Below, piece after piece: positions 55,164 to 63,671 of a stretch of 64,000 nucleotides of DNA. A program made the position numbers and the translations under genes. The number at the start of each line of letters is the position of its first letter. The stretch's first letter is position 1. Source of the DNA: an uncultured Bacilli bacterium (lineage in GTDB: Bacteria; Bacillota_I; Bacilli_A; RF39; UBA660); NCBI GenBank assembly GCA_934130165.1, contig CAKOXO010000001.1:310001-374000 (forward strand), read 5' to 3'. The notes beneath the pieces were generated by a model that saw only the letters and a program-made list of their open reading frames with translations, was not told where the DNA came from and ran no database searches.

Positions 55164-55676
55164 ATGAAAGAAAAAATTCTTTACTATATTAATTCATTTT
55201 TAATTTATTCAATAATTGGATTTTTATTAGAAACTACACTAAAAACTTTTTTTATAAAAGGTATGAATAATGGAATATTATATGGACCTTGGATACCCGT
55301 TTATGGTATTGGAAGTGTCTTAATAATAATTATCATGAGATTTGTATTTAACAGAATAAAAGTATCTAGACCATTAAAAATAATTTTACTTTTCTTATTC
55401 TCAGCAATTATTTTATCAACAATAGAATTAATTGGGGGAATACTAATTGAAAAAATCTTTGGAAAAGTTTTTTGGGATTATAGTGATATGAAATTTAGTA
55501 TGGGGCATTATATTTCTTTAGAAATGGCTCTTGTTTGGGGTGTAATGTCATTAGTAGTAACATATGTAATAAAACCATTTATAGATAAAATAATAAAAAA
55601 AATACCAAGTATTATTACTTACTTAGTATTTATAACATTTATAATGGATGTAGTTTTTACTTTTCTTTTAAAATAG
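55164..55676 (+). CDS. CmpB-like putative ABC-transporter-type membrane protein
   Basis: 170 residues with about five membrane helices. The pattern YSIIGFLLETTLKTF...NGILYGPWIPVYGIG, then ELIGGILIEKIFGKVFWDYSDMKFSMGHYISLEMALVWG, is that of the family annotated as putative ABC transporter permease (CmpB-like). The true function is unknown and no ATPase gene is adjacent. The ATG at 55164 follows AGGTGAT; a longer frame upstream runs through the preceding terminator and is rejected. Its 3' end overlaps the convergent hinT by 20 bases. Confidence 0.85.
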   Translation: MKEKILYYINSFLIYSIIGFLLETTLKTFFIKGMNNGILYGPWIPVYGIGSVLIIIIMRFVFNRIKVSRPLKIILLFLFSAIILSTIELIGGILIEKIFGKVFWDYSDMKFSMGHYISLEMALVWGVMSLVVTYVIKPFIDKIIKKIPSIITYLVFITFIMDVVFTFLLK

Positions 55677-56055
55677 AATATATAGAATCAACCGGCCTCA
55701 TTATATCCTTATTATATGTATGTGTGTCATTATCATTTTCATATCTAGGTATTACATGAATATGATAATGTTTTACTTCTTGTCCAAAACCATTATTTTG
55801 TGAAATAGTTAAACCATCACAATTAAGTTTATCCTTTATTAGTGGATAAAGTTTATTCTTAATTACATCAAGAGAGTGAGTAATTATTTTGCTATCTATA
55901 TCAAATAAATCTTGATAATGTTCTTTTGGAATCACAAGCATATGCCCATTAGTAGCTGGATTAACATCCATAAAAACCATTATTTCTTCATCTTCATATA
56001 TTTTAGATGATGGAATTTCTCCTTTCACAATTTTACAAAAAATACAATCGTTCAT
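55657..56055 (-). CDS. HIT family nucleotide hydrolase (HinT-like)
   Basis: 132 residues. Histidine-triad motif HYHIHVIPRY, preceded by the typical CIFCKIVKGEIPSSKIYED and VIPKEHYQDLF. Cleaves AMP-linked phosphoramidates or dinucleoside polyphosphates. The two N-terminal cysteines (CxxC) with later histidines may hold zinc, as in other Gram-positive members. The 3' end overlaps the convergent CmpB-like gene. ATG with AGGAGG; downstream of the membrane protein gene on the same strand, ten bases apart. Confidence 0.93.
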   Translation of the reverse strand: MNDCIFCKIVKGEIPSSKIYEDEEIMVFMDVNPATNGHMLVIPKEHYQDLFDIDSKIITHSLDVIKNKLYPLIKDKLNCDGLTISQNNGFGQEVKHYHIHVIPRYENDNDTHTYNKDIMRPVDSIYSILKEK

Positions 56056-56065
56056 ATTAATCCTC

Positions 56066-56818
56066 CTAATCTATAAATTTGTATTTAATACTATATTTAC
56101 TTTCAATACTACTATCACTTGCTATTATAGCACCAATTATTTCATTTAGGTTATTATTAATTAAATTTTCATCTAAATACTTTATTTTTAATTCTTTACT
56201 TATATCTTTTTTATTTATGATATCAAAATTATAATATTTAGGATTATATCCATTTTTATTTATATACTTATAGTATTTTGTAATATTACTCATAATATTT
56301 TTTTGTGATAAATCTTTAGAATTAGTATTAATAGAAATATTATATATATTTAGGTTTTTGACGTTATCATTTGCTATAAGAGCTTTTTTAACAGCGGTAT
56401 TATAATTATTTAGTTTTTTTCTAAAGGTAATACTAATTGTTTTATTTTTCTTTGAATTTAGTTCTTTTTCAAAAGTTGCTTTGTAGTAATTAAGTAAAGT
56501 TTGACCATCTAAATAATCTTTATTAAATGTAGATGTATATTTCTTTTTTCTATAACTAACAGTAAAGTATAGATTTTTATTATTTTTATTTACAATCTTT
56601 GTATCAAAAGTGTCATTTCTTTGGTTATAGATAGTTTTTTCAATTCTTACATCATCTATAATATCACTATATTTATTTTTTACATATTTTTCTGTTTTTT
56701 CATGTGCTTTTGGAGTTAAATATTCTTTTCCTTTTTGATTAATTATAATACATGAAAATGATACAAATAAAAATGCTGTAAATATAGCCATTTCAATAAT
56801 TAATTTATTTTTACTCAT
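56066..56818 (-). CDS. Membrane-anchored protein of unknown function
   Basis: 250 residues: an N-terminal membrane helix (about 6-27), then a long, lysine- and asparagine-rich external region with two half-similar alpha/beta parts (KKYTSTFNKDYLDGQTLLNYYKATFEKEL and a later part ending in a short helix). The Cys in SFSCII does not fit a lipobox. The ATG at 56818 follows GGTGAAG; an in-frame ATG at 56863 would begin within a terminator-like hairpin. Probably co-transcribed with hinT. No family recognised. Confidence 0.7.
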   Translation of the reverse strand: MSKNKLIIEMAIFTAFLFVSFSCIIINQKGKEYLTPKAHEKTEKYVKNKYSDIIDDVRIEKTIYNQRNDTFDTKIVNKNNKNLYFTVSYRKKKYTSTFNKDYLDGQTLLNYYKATFEKELNSKKNKTISITFRKKLNNYNTAVKKALIANDNVKNLNIYNISINTNSKDLSQKNIMSNITKYYKYINKNGYNPKYYNFDIINKKDISKELKIKYLDENLINNNLNEIIGAIIASDSSIESKYSIKYKFID

Positions 56819-56847
56819 AATCTTCACCAATAATATTTTATCTAAAC

Positions 56848-56876
56848 TGCAAAATAAAAGCAACTATTTTAGTTGC
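56848..56876 (-). terminator. Minus-strand terminator-like hairpin in the leader of the 56066-56818 gene
   Basis: On the minus strand AAGCAACT, AAAAT loop, AGTTGCTT, then TTATTTT. It stands upstream of the 56818 start with no minus-strand gene before it, so it would end a short leader or small RNA transcript. The TTGCTT of the right arm is also 17 bases before TAAAAT, a possible promoter. Confidence 0.5.
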
Positions 56877-56978
56877 TTGGATATGAACACAGCAAGTATT
56901 CAATTATATAATGGTTTAATTTTTAATATTTTATTCAAAAATATTGTTTATTTATTAAAATTATGTTAATATGTTGTA

Positions 56979-56984
56979 TATAAT
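56979..56984 (+). promoter_or_regulatory. -10 box that decides the start of the acidic protein
   Basis: TATAAT directly before the in-frame ATG at 56990. Transcription would begin at about 56991, so that ATG would not be within the message, favouring the GTG at 57014, which has GGTGGTGAT before it. Confidence 0.45.
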
Positions 56985-57013
56985 AGGCTATGATAAGTTA
57001 CGGTGGTGATTAT

Positions 57014-58972
57014 GTGGAAATTTTAAAAGGTATGGTAAAAGATGCAGGATACCCTGATGAAGAATGTAATTATGTAAAAATTGATGACAATACTATTTAT
57101 TATTTTATAAAAGATTATCAATTGAAAAATGGAAATATAATTGCTACAAATATCTTAAAAGAAGCTATAGGACATGCACCATATACTTCTTTAGGTGTAA
57201 TAGATCAAAATGATGGTAAGTTGTTAATCCCTTTTGAGAACAAGACAATTAAACAAATAGGAGATAATCTATTATTAGTTGAAAAAAATGTACCAACTAC
57301 ACAATCAGTGGTAGAGGCACTAAAAAACAAATCTGATCCATTTACAGCACAAACCTTAGCGGAAAATGCTTCTAAGATAAAACAACAATTGAAAGATATA
57401 ATGGGAATGAATGGAGACTTTATATTTGATAATCAGTTTTCCGAGGCGGCTATCTATACGATGGATGGAGTAAATGTTGCTGGAAATTATTTTAGTTTTA
57501 TAGGTGAAAATAATGGAGATTATTATTTAGCAACCAATGTTTTGGGAGCAACTATAATGAAATTTAATCCAGAACAATTACAACAACCAGAAACAAATAC
57601 TAATACAGTAGAACAAACGAATGATACCTCAGATATTCAAGGTGGAACTCAAGATGAATCTACTATTGAACAACCACCAGAGGTTAATTCTGCTGCAGAA
57701 AATGAAGAAGCAGCACCTGATAATCTTGTGCCTAATATAGATATACCAATTCAGAGTATGGCAGAACAGGAACAAAATACTCCTGCTGCTGTTGATACAC
57801 CAGCTCCACCAGTACAAGATGACAGCGCTACTATCCCAGAAGATACTCAAAATGAGAGTGTTTCTGAACAACCACCAGAAGTTAGTGGAGAAGATGATAG
57901 TAATGAAGAAATGAAATTAAATATTCCTATGGATTCAAGTGAGGATACTAACGAGGAAACTAATGATACTGAAACATCCCAAGATGAAGATATAGAAAAA
58001 GATTCTTCAGAAGATACTGAGGTAAGTGACGATGCCTCATCAGAAGAAAATGAATCATCAAGTGATTCTGAAATAGAAGATAGTGATGAAAATGTAACTG
58101 AAGATGAGGAAAATACCAATACAGATATAGATGAAGAAGACGAAGGCGAAACTAAAAGCGAAGAAGAAAGTGAAGAAAACATTTTGGATGATGATACCTC
58201 AGAAGAAGATGTGGAAATTTCTAGTGATGATTCTGATGATGATCTAGAAAATGCAGAAGATTCAGAAGATACGTATTCTGAAGAAGAAGAAGATAGTTCT
58301 GAAAATGAAATGGCAGAAGCTCCTGATGAAAAAGATTCTAATGAATCAGATGAAAACGAAATTGAAGAAGAAAAAAATGAAAGTTCTAAACCATATAGCT
58401 TAACTGATGAGGATATTGCTACACCTACAATTAAAGATGCTACTAATACAATTAGAAATTTATTAGAAGAAAATAGAAAACAAAGAAGAATTATAGATAA
58501 GCAAATAGGTGAGATAGAAGCTTTAAAAACAAATGCTGATATTTTAAGAGAGGAAAACTTTTCACAAGAACAAGAAATTACATCATTAAGAGATGAAATG
58601 AATAGTTATAGAAATCAATCAATTAATCTTACAAGAGAAAATGCAAAACTAACAGGAGCTATTGAAAGACAAAATGATATAATGAAAAGATTAGAAGAAC
58701 AAAATACAGGACTAAGAAATCAAGTCGCAGGAATGCATGCATTAAGTGATGCCATTGTAGAAGCAAATGCCTTGGTTCAACCAGTTGAAGATGAATCTAA
58801 ATACTATGGAAATACAACTACAAATCAAACAACGTCTAGATCTTCTAATTTGAATATTGATAATTATCTAAATGGTAATTATAGTGAAAATAACCTTGGA
58901 TATTTAGGTGATTCACATGATAGTGGTACCAGTGAATTGGAAAGTGTTTATCAAAAATCAAAAGTTGCTTAA
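57014..58972 (+). CDS. Acidic coiled-coil protein with a globular N-terminal domain, unknown function
   Basis: 652 residues from a GTG start chosen for its GGTGAT ribosome site. Residues 1-195 look like a globular alpha/beta domain; 196-460 are a disordered, extremely acidic D/E/S-rich region with a near-repeat (TQDESTIEQPPEV and TQNESVSEQPPEV); 471-582 form a coiled coil (NLLEENRKQRRIIDKQIGEIEALK and onward); then an N/S-rich tail. There is no signal peptide or membrane helix, so it is cytoplasmic. The short motif of the NIDIPIQ type also occurs in the HerA-like ATPase tail. No family recognised; a scaffold or division-related role is only speculation. Confidence 0.75.
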   Translation: MEILKGMVKDAGYPDEECNYVKIDDNTIYYFIKDYQLKNGNIIATNILKEAIGHAPYTSLGVIDQNDGKLLIPFENKTIKQIGDNLLLVEKNVPTTQSVVEALKNKSDPFTAQTLAENASKIKQQLKDIMGMNGDFIFDNQFSEAAIYTMDGVNVAGNYFSFIGENNGDYYLATNVLGATIMKFNPEQLQQPETNTNTVEQTNDTSDIQGGTQDESTIEQPPEVNSAAENEEAAPDNLVPNIDIPIQSMAEQEQNTPAAVDTPAPPVQDDSATIPEDTQNESVSEQPPEVSGEDDSNEEMKLNIPMDSSEDTNEETNDTETSQDEDIEKDSSEDTEVSDDASSEENESSSDSEIEDSDENVTEDEENTNTDIDEEDEGETKSEEESEENILDDDTSEEDVEISSDDSDDDLENAEDSEDTYSEEEEDSSENEMAEAPDEKDSNESDENEIEEEKNESSKPYSLTDEDIATPTIKDATNTIRNLLEENRKQRRIIDKQIGEIEALKTNADILREENFSQEQEITSLRDEMNSYRNQSINLTRENAKLTGAIERQNDIMKRLEEQNTGLRNQVAGMHALSDAIVEANALVQPVEDESKYYGNTTTNQTTSRSSNLNIDNYLNGNYSENNLGYLGDSHDSGTSELESVYQKSKVA

Positions 58973-58998
58973 AAGAATACAAAAGTATTCTTTTTATT
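58971..58998 (+). terminator. Terminator of the acidic protein gene
   Basis: AAAAGAATAC (58971-58980), AAAA loop, GTATTCTTTT (58985-58994), then Ts. The stop codon overlaps the left arm. Confidence 0.8.
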
Positions 58999-59099
58999 TG
59001 CTTTAAAAAAATACTTTTTTATGGTAAAATATGATTGTTTTAAAAAGCAACAAAATTTTTATTATATGTAATATATAATTTTATAAAGGAGTGATTATA

Positions 59100-59864
59100 T
59101 TGTTAAATATTAAAAAAATCATAGTTGAAACAAAGGATAATAATACAAGAATTTTAAATGATTTTTCTCTTGATATAAATGATGGTGAAATACATGCTAT
59201 TATGGGTCCAAATGGAACCGGAAAATCAACTTTATCAAAGGTAATCATGGGAAGTAATAAATATAATCTTATTAGTGGTGATATTTTATTAGATGGTGAG
59301 TCAATAACTTCATTAACAGTTGATGAAAGAGCAAAGAAAAAAATATTTTTGGCAATGCAAGACCCAACAGTTGTAGATGGAGTAACTAATAGTGAATTTA
59401 TAAAAACAGCAATAGGTGAAATTACCGGAGAAAGAATTAATTATTTTGATTTTATTAAGGAAATTGATGAATCGGTTGAAAAATTAAAATTTAATAAAGA
59501 TATGATACATAGATCATTAAATAAAGGATTTTCTGGTGGAGAAAAGAAAAAAAATGAGATATTGCAATTAAAAATGTTAAAACCTAAATTTATTATTTTA
59601 GATGAAATAGATTCTGGATTAGATGTGGATAGTTTAAAGATAGTATGTGACAATATAAATGAATATTTAGAAAAAAATAAGAACACTTCAGTTTTGATTA
59701 TTACTCATTATCCTAGAATTTTAGAATACTTAAAACCAAATTATGTACATATAATGAAAGATGGTAAAATAATGAAAACAGGTGATATGAATTTAGCGTT
59801 TGAAACAGAAAAAGTAGGTTATAATGGTATAAATGAAGTAAATGAGAGTATAGAAAATGAATAA
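59100..59864 (+). CDS. sufC: Fe-S cluster assembly ATPase SufC
   Basis: 254 residues. ABC-type ATPase that powers the SufBCD scaffold: Walker A GPNGTGKST, the signature FSGGEKKKNEILQ (typical of SufC), Walker B FIILDEIDSGLDVD and the His-switch ITHYPR. A GTG at 59091 is inside the AAGGAG ribosome site, so the TTG at 59100, eight bases after it, is taken as start. First gene of sufCDSUB; its end overlaps sufD by eight bases. Confidence 0.95.
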   Translation: MLNIKKIIVETKDNNTRILNDFSLDINDGEIHAIMGPNGTGKSTLSKVIMGSNKYNLISGDILLDGESITSLTVDERAKKKIFLAMQDPTVVDGVTNSEFIKTAIGEITGERINYFDFIKEIDESVEKLKFNKDMIHRSLNKGFSGGEKKKNEILQLKMLKPKFIILDEIDSGLDVDSLKIVCDNINEYLEKNKNTSVLIITHYPRILEYLKPNYVHIMKDGKIMKTGDMNLAFETEKVGYNGINEVNESIENE

Positions 59865-60489
59865 AATAGATATAAATGAAGAAAAAGCATCCACTTTAAA
59901 TATAAATGAAGATAAAACAATATATGTTTTGACAAAAAGTGCAATTAATAAAGTATTTAATGTTGGAAAAAATACAAAATTAACTGTATACCATTATAGT
60001 ATAGATAGCACTTCTGATATAGAAATTAATTTAAATGGAGAAAATGCTAATGTTGAATATCACTATAGTACTATAAGTTATAACGATAATATTCTTAAAA
60101 TGAATATAAATCATAATAGTAAAAAAACAATTAGTAATGTATATAATCATGGAGTAAATGTATTGGAAAATAAATTATCATTTTATATAAATGGTATTAT
60201 TCCAAAAAACATAGATGGATGTGTTTGTAATCAAGAAAATCAGATTATAAATATAGTGAATGGTCAAAGTACTATACTACCTAATTTATTAATAGATAAT
60301 TATGATGTTTCTTCATCTCATTCTGCATATATAGGTAAATTTAGAGATGAAGTATTATTTTATTTAATGAGCAGGGGAATTAGTAAAGAAAAAGCAACTC
60401 ATTTATTAATTGAAGGTTTGTTAATAAGTGGTGGTGATTTAGAACAAGAAGAAGTAATCAAATTTCAAACAGAAATTGAAAATATTTAA
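59857..60489 (+). CDS. sufD: SufD, unusually short scaffold subunit
   Basis: 210 residues against about 430 in typical SufD. The C-terminal half of the beta-helix core and the C-terminal helices are kept: SSHSAYIG, which holds the conserved histidine region, and FYLMSRGISKEKATHLLIEGLL, the SufC-binding helices also found in SufB. The usual N-terminal helical domain and part of the beta-helix are missing. The overlap with sufC leaves no room for a lost upstream portion, so this is the real length, not a frameshift. It forms the scaffold with SufB and SufC. Confidence 0.85.
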   Translation: MNKIDINEEKASTLNINEDKTIYVLTKSAINKVFNVGKNTKLTVYHYSIDSTSDIEINLNGENANVEYHYSTISYNDNILKMNINHNSKKTISNVYNHGVNVLENKLSFYINGIIPKNIDGCVCNQENQIINIVNGQSTILPNLLIDNYDVSSSHSAYIGKFRDEVLFYLMSRGISKEKATHLLIEGLLISGGDLEQEEVIKFQTEIENI

Positions 60490-60500
60490 GAGGTGATATT

Positions 60501-61697
60501 ATGAATAGAGATGAGTTTCCTATTCTTAATCAAGATTTAATTTATTTAGATAATGGTGCGACTACTTTAAAACCAAAAAGAGTTGTAAATAAAATGGTGG
60601 ACTATTATGAAAAATATACCTCTAATATTCATAGAGGAGATTATAATAATGCCATTAAAACCAATGAGGAATATGATAATGTTAGAAATATAGTAAAAGA
60701 TTTTATAAATGCTGAAGATCCTAATGAAATAGTATATACCTCTGGTACAACTGAATCCCTTAATTTAGCTGTGTTTGGTTTTTTTAAAAATAAACTATCT
60801 GAAGGTGATGAGGTATTAATTAGTAAAGCAGAACATGCTTCTAATGTATTGCCTTGGTTAGCTCTTGAAAAAGAAAAAAAGATAAAAGTTAAATATATTC
60901 CATTAGATGAAAACTATGAATTAACACTTGATAATTTAGAAAGTAGTCTTACTGATAAAACTAAAGTAATCTCTATTGCACACATTTCAAATGTAATAGG
61001 TGATATAAGAGATATAGAAAAAATCGGTAAAATTTGTAAAGAAAAGAATATCTATTTTGTAGTGGATGCTGCTCAAAGTGTATCTCATATTCCTATTGAT
61101 GTAGTAAAAGCTAATGTTTCTTTCCTAGCTTTTTCAGCACATAAAATGACAGGACCTACTGGAGTAGGCATTTTATATGGAAAAAAGGAACTACTTAAAG
61201 ATATGCAACCATTAAAATATGGTGGAGGAATGAATCAAAGTTTTGAATCAGATAACTCTTATATATTAAAAGATTATCCAATAAAGTTTGAGGCCGGTAC
61301 ACCTCCTATCGCAGAGGTTATTGGTCTAGGCGAAGCTATAAAATTCATTACTGATATTGGAGTAGAAAAAATTCATGATCATGAATATAGTCTAAAAAAA
61401 TATTTAATAGATAATTTAGAGAAGATTCCAAATATAGTTTTATATAACAAAAATAGTAAAAGTGGAATTGTAACTTTTAATATAAAGGGAGTATTTAGTC
61501 AAGATACATCAGTATATTTAAACCATTATAATATTGCAATAAGAGCTGGAAATCATTGTGCAAAAATTTTAAAAGATGATTTAAATATAAAAAATACATG
61601 TAGAATAAGCATTTATTTATATAATACAAAAGAAGAAATTGATAAAGTAATTGAAGTATTAAAAAATAGTAAAGATATATTTAAAGTGGTGATATAG
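60501..61697 (+). CDS. sufS: Cysteine desulfurase SufS
   Basis: 398 residues. PLP-dependent class V aminotransferase that takes sulfur from cysteine. The PLP lysine is in FSAHKMTGPTGVG, with YTSGTTESLNL and DAAQSVSH upstream, and the active cysteine is in the RAGNHCAK loop near the C-terminus. The ATG follows AGGTGAT. The sufU ATG starts on the base after its stop. Confidence 0.96.
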   Translation: MNRDEFPILNQDLIYLDNGATTLKPKRVVNKMVDYYEKYTSNIHRGDYNNAIKTNEEYDNVRNIVKDFINAEDPNEIVYTSGTTESLNLAVFGFFKNKLSEGDEVLISKAEHASNVLPWLALEKEKKIKVKYIPLDENYELTLDNLESSLTDKTKVISIAHISNVIGDIRDIEKIGKICKEKNIYFVVDAAQSVSHIPIDVVKANVSFLAFSAHKMTGPTGVGILYGKKELLKDMQPLKYGGGMNQSFESDNSYILKDYPIKFEAGTPPIAEVIGLGEAIKFITDIGVEKIHDHEYSLKKYLIDNLEKIPNIVLYNKNSKSGIVTFNIKGVFSQDTSVYLNHYNIAIRAGNHCAKILKDDLNIKNTCRISIYLYNTKEEIDKVIEVLKNSKDIFKVVI

Positions 61698-62135
61698 ATG
61701 GATAAAAATATAAGAAGGGAAATAATTTTAGATAATTATCAAAACCCTATGAACAGAGGATTAACTAATGATGATGCATATATACATCAAAATACTAATA
61801 GCGATTCATGTATAGATAATATAGATATGCAATTGAAAGTAGAAAATGGTGTAATTAAAGACATATTATTTGATGGTGAGGCCTGTGCCATATGTACATC
61901 AGCAACATCATTATTAATAAAGACACTTATTGGTAAGACATTAAGTGATGCTAAAAATATACTAACAAATTATGAAAATATGATTAATGAAAAAGAATAT
62001 GATGAAAAGGTTTTAGGGGAACTAATTGTATATGATGAAATTTATATGCAACCAAACAGAAAAATGTGCGCACTACTTCCAAGTAATGCAGTAGAAAAAA
62101 TCTTGAAAATGATAGAAAATGATGATAAAAAGTAA
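61698..62135 (+). CDS. sufU: SufU, zinc-dependent sulfur transfer protein
   Basis: 145 residues. Accepts persulfide sulfur from SufS. The expected zinc ligands are kept: Cys38 and Asp40 in SCID, Cys63 in GEACAICT, and the C-terminal RKMCALL cysteine. The CGD of Bacillus is CID here, changing only the non-ligand residue. The insertion distinguishing SufU from IscU is present in shortened form. GGTGAT ribosome site four bases before ATG. Confidence 0.94.
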   Translation: MDKNIRREIILDNYQNPMNRGLTNDDAYIHQNTNSDSCIDNIDMQLKVENGVIKDILFDGEACAICTSATSLLIKTLIGKTLSDAKNILTNYENMINEKEYDEKVLGELIVYDEIYMQPNRKMCALLPSNAVEKILKMIENDDKK

Positions 62136-62197
62136 AAAATAATTTGATAGTCGAGTAAATCAGAGAATATAATCAAAAAAGAATTGATGGTGATATG

Positions 62198-63511
62198 ATG
62201 GAAATAGTTGGACTTAATGAAGAAAATGTTAAAAAAATATCTAAAATAAAAAAAGAAGATGAATGGGTGAGAGCCTTTAGATTAAATGGATATAAGTCAT
62301 TTATTAACCAAAGTAATCCTTCCTTTGGACCAAAGATTAATTTAAATTATGATGATATTATTTATTACAAGTCTAATGAAGCAGACAAAAAGTTAGAAAA
62401 TGATTGGAACAATATTCTAAAACCAGTAAAAGATGAACTAAATGAATTAGGTGTATTAGAAAGTGAAAAACACCTGGATGGTATGGGTGTTCAATATGAG
62501 AGTGAAGTAATATACCATAACATGATTGAAGAATTGGAGAAAAAAAATGTTATATTTACTTCAATTGAAATGGCTATAAAAAACTACCCAGATTTAGTGA
62601 AAAAATATTTTGGAAAAATAGTAAAAACTGAAGAAAATAAATTTTCAGCATTAAATAGTGCCGTATTTAGTGGGGGTAGTTTTATATATATACCAAAAAA
62701 TACTAAATTAGATAGACCATTACAAAGTTATTTTAGAATTAATAGTAAAAATATGGGACAGTTTGAAAGAACTTTAATTATAGTTGATGATAATTCATCC
62801 CTTCATTATGTAGAAGGATGTACTGCACCAACTTATACCGAGTCATCTCTACATGCTGCTGTTGTAGAAATATATGTAGGTAAAAATAGTAAATGTAGAT
62901 ATTCTACTATTCAGAACTGGGCTACTAATGTTTATAATCTAGTAACAAAAAGAGCTCTAGTGGATGATTATGGTACCATGGAATGGATTGATGGTAATAT
63001 AGGATCTGGTATAACTATGAAATATCCATGTTGTGTATTAAAAGGTGATAATTCTAATGGTACATGTATAACTATAAGTATTGCTAAAAAGAATCAACAA
63101 CAAGATAGTGGTGCAAGAATGATTCATATTGGAAAAAATACAAAGAGTAATATTATATCAAAAAGTATCGCTCAAAATGGTGGTAATGCTACATATAGAG
63201 GTAAGGTGGATATTAAAAAGGAAGCAATAAATAGTGATGCTATGGTTAAGTGTGATTCTCTAATATTAGATGATAAATCTAAAAGTGATACGATTCCTGT
63301 TAATATTTGTTCTAATACTGAAAGTACTATTGAACATGAAGCAACAGTTTCAAAGATAAATGATGATACTCTATTTTATTTAATGAGTAGAGGAATTAGT
63401 GAAGAAAGAGCTACAGAACTTATCATACTGGGATTTATTGATAGATTTAGAGAAGAATTACCAATGGAGTATGCGGTTGAATTAAATCAACTAATAAAAA
63501 GAAATTTATAA
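62198..63511 (+). CDS. sufB: Fe-S cluster scaffold SufB
   Basis: 437 residues. The scaffold on which Fe-S clusters are built with SufC and SufD. The typical pattern is visible: the N-terminal WVRAFRLNGYKSFI, the central YVEGCTAP and IQNWATNVYNLVTKRA, GSKSI-like IISKSIAQNGGNATYRG, CDSLILDDKSKSDTIP and the C-terminal HEATVSKINDDTLFYLMSRGIS. Two ATGs lie at 62195 and 62198; the second is better spaced from GGTGAT. Last gene of the suf operon, about 60 bases after sufU. Confidence 0.95.
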   Translation: MEIVGLNEENVKKISKIKKEDEWVRAFRLNGYKSFINQSNPSFGPKINLNYDDIIYYKSNEADKKLENDWNNILKPVKDELNELGVLESEKHLDGMGVQYESEVIYHNMIEELEKKNVIFTSIEMAIKNYPDLVKKYFGKIVKTEENKFSALNSAVFSGGSFIYIPKNTKLDRPLQSYFRINSKNMGQFERTLIIVDDNSSLHYVEGCTAPTYTESSLHAAVVEIYVGKNSKCRYSTIQNWATNVYNLVTKRALVDDYGTMEWIDGNIGSGITMKYPCCVLKGDNSNGTCITISIAKKNQQQDSGARMIHIGKNTKSNIISKSIAQNGGNATYRGKVDIKKEAINSDAMVKCDSLILDDKSKSDTIPVNICSNTESTIEHEATVSKINDDTLFYLMSRGISEERATELIILGFIDRFREELPMEYAVELNQLIKRNL

Positions 63512-63671
63512 AATGCTAAACTTAATAATTTGAGTTTTATTGATAACTAAAAAGTAAAATTTGTATATCGAATTTTATTTTTTTTTAGTTTAGAATCAAA
63601 TAAATTTTAATAAATGCTAGTTTGAAATGAAAATATTATTAAAGTAATATATGGCGCGAAAGGAGGAATTT

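Noticed and set aside
56990..57013. ATG start at 56990 for the acidic protein
   Set aside because: It lies six bases after a TATAAT box, so it would not be in the message; the GTG at 57014 has a proper ribosome site.
59865..60489. sufD as a frameshifted pseudogene
   Set aside because: The frame is intact, overlaps sufC directly and keeps the conserved C-terminal motifs; no remnant of the N-terminal part exists upstream.
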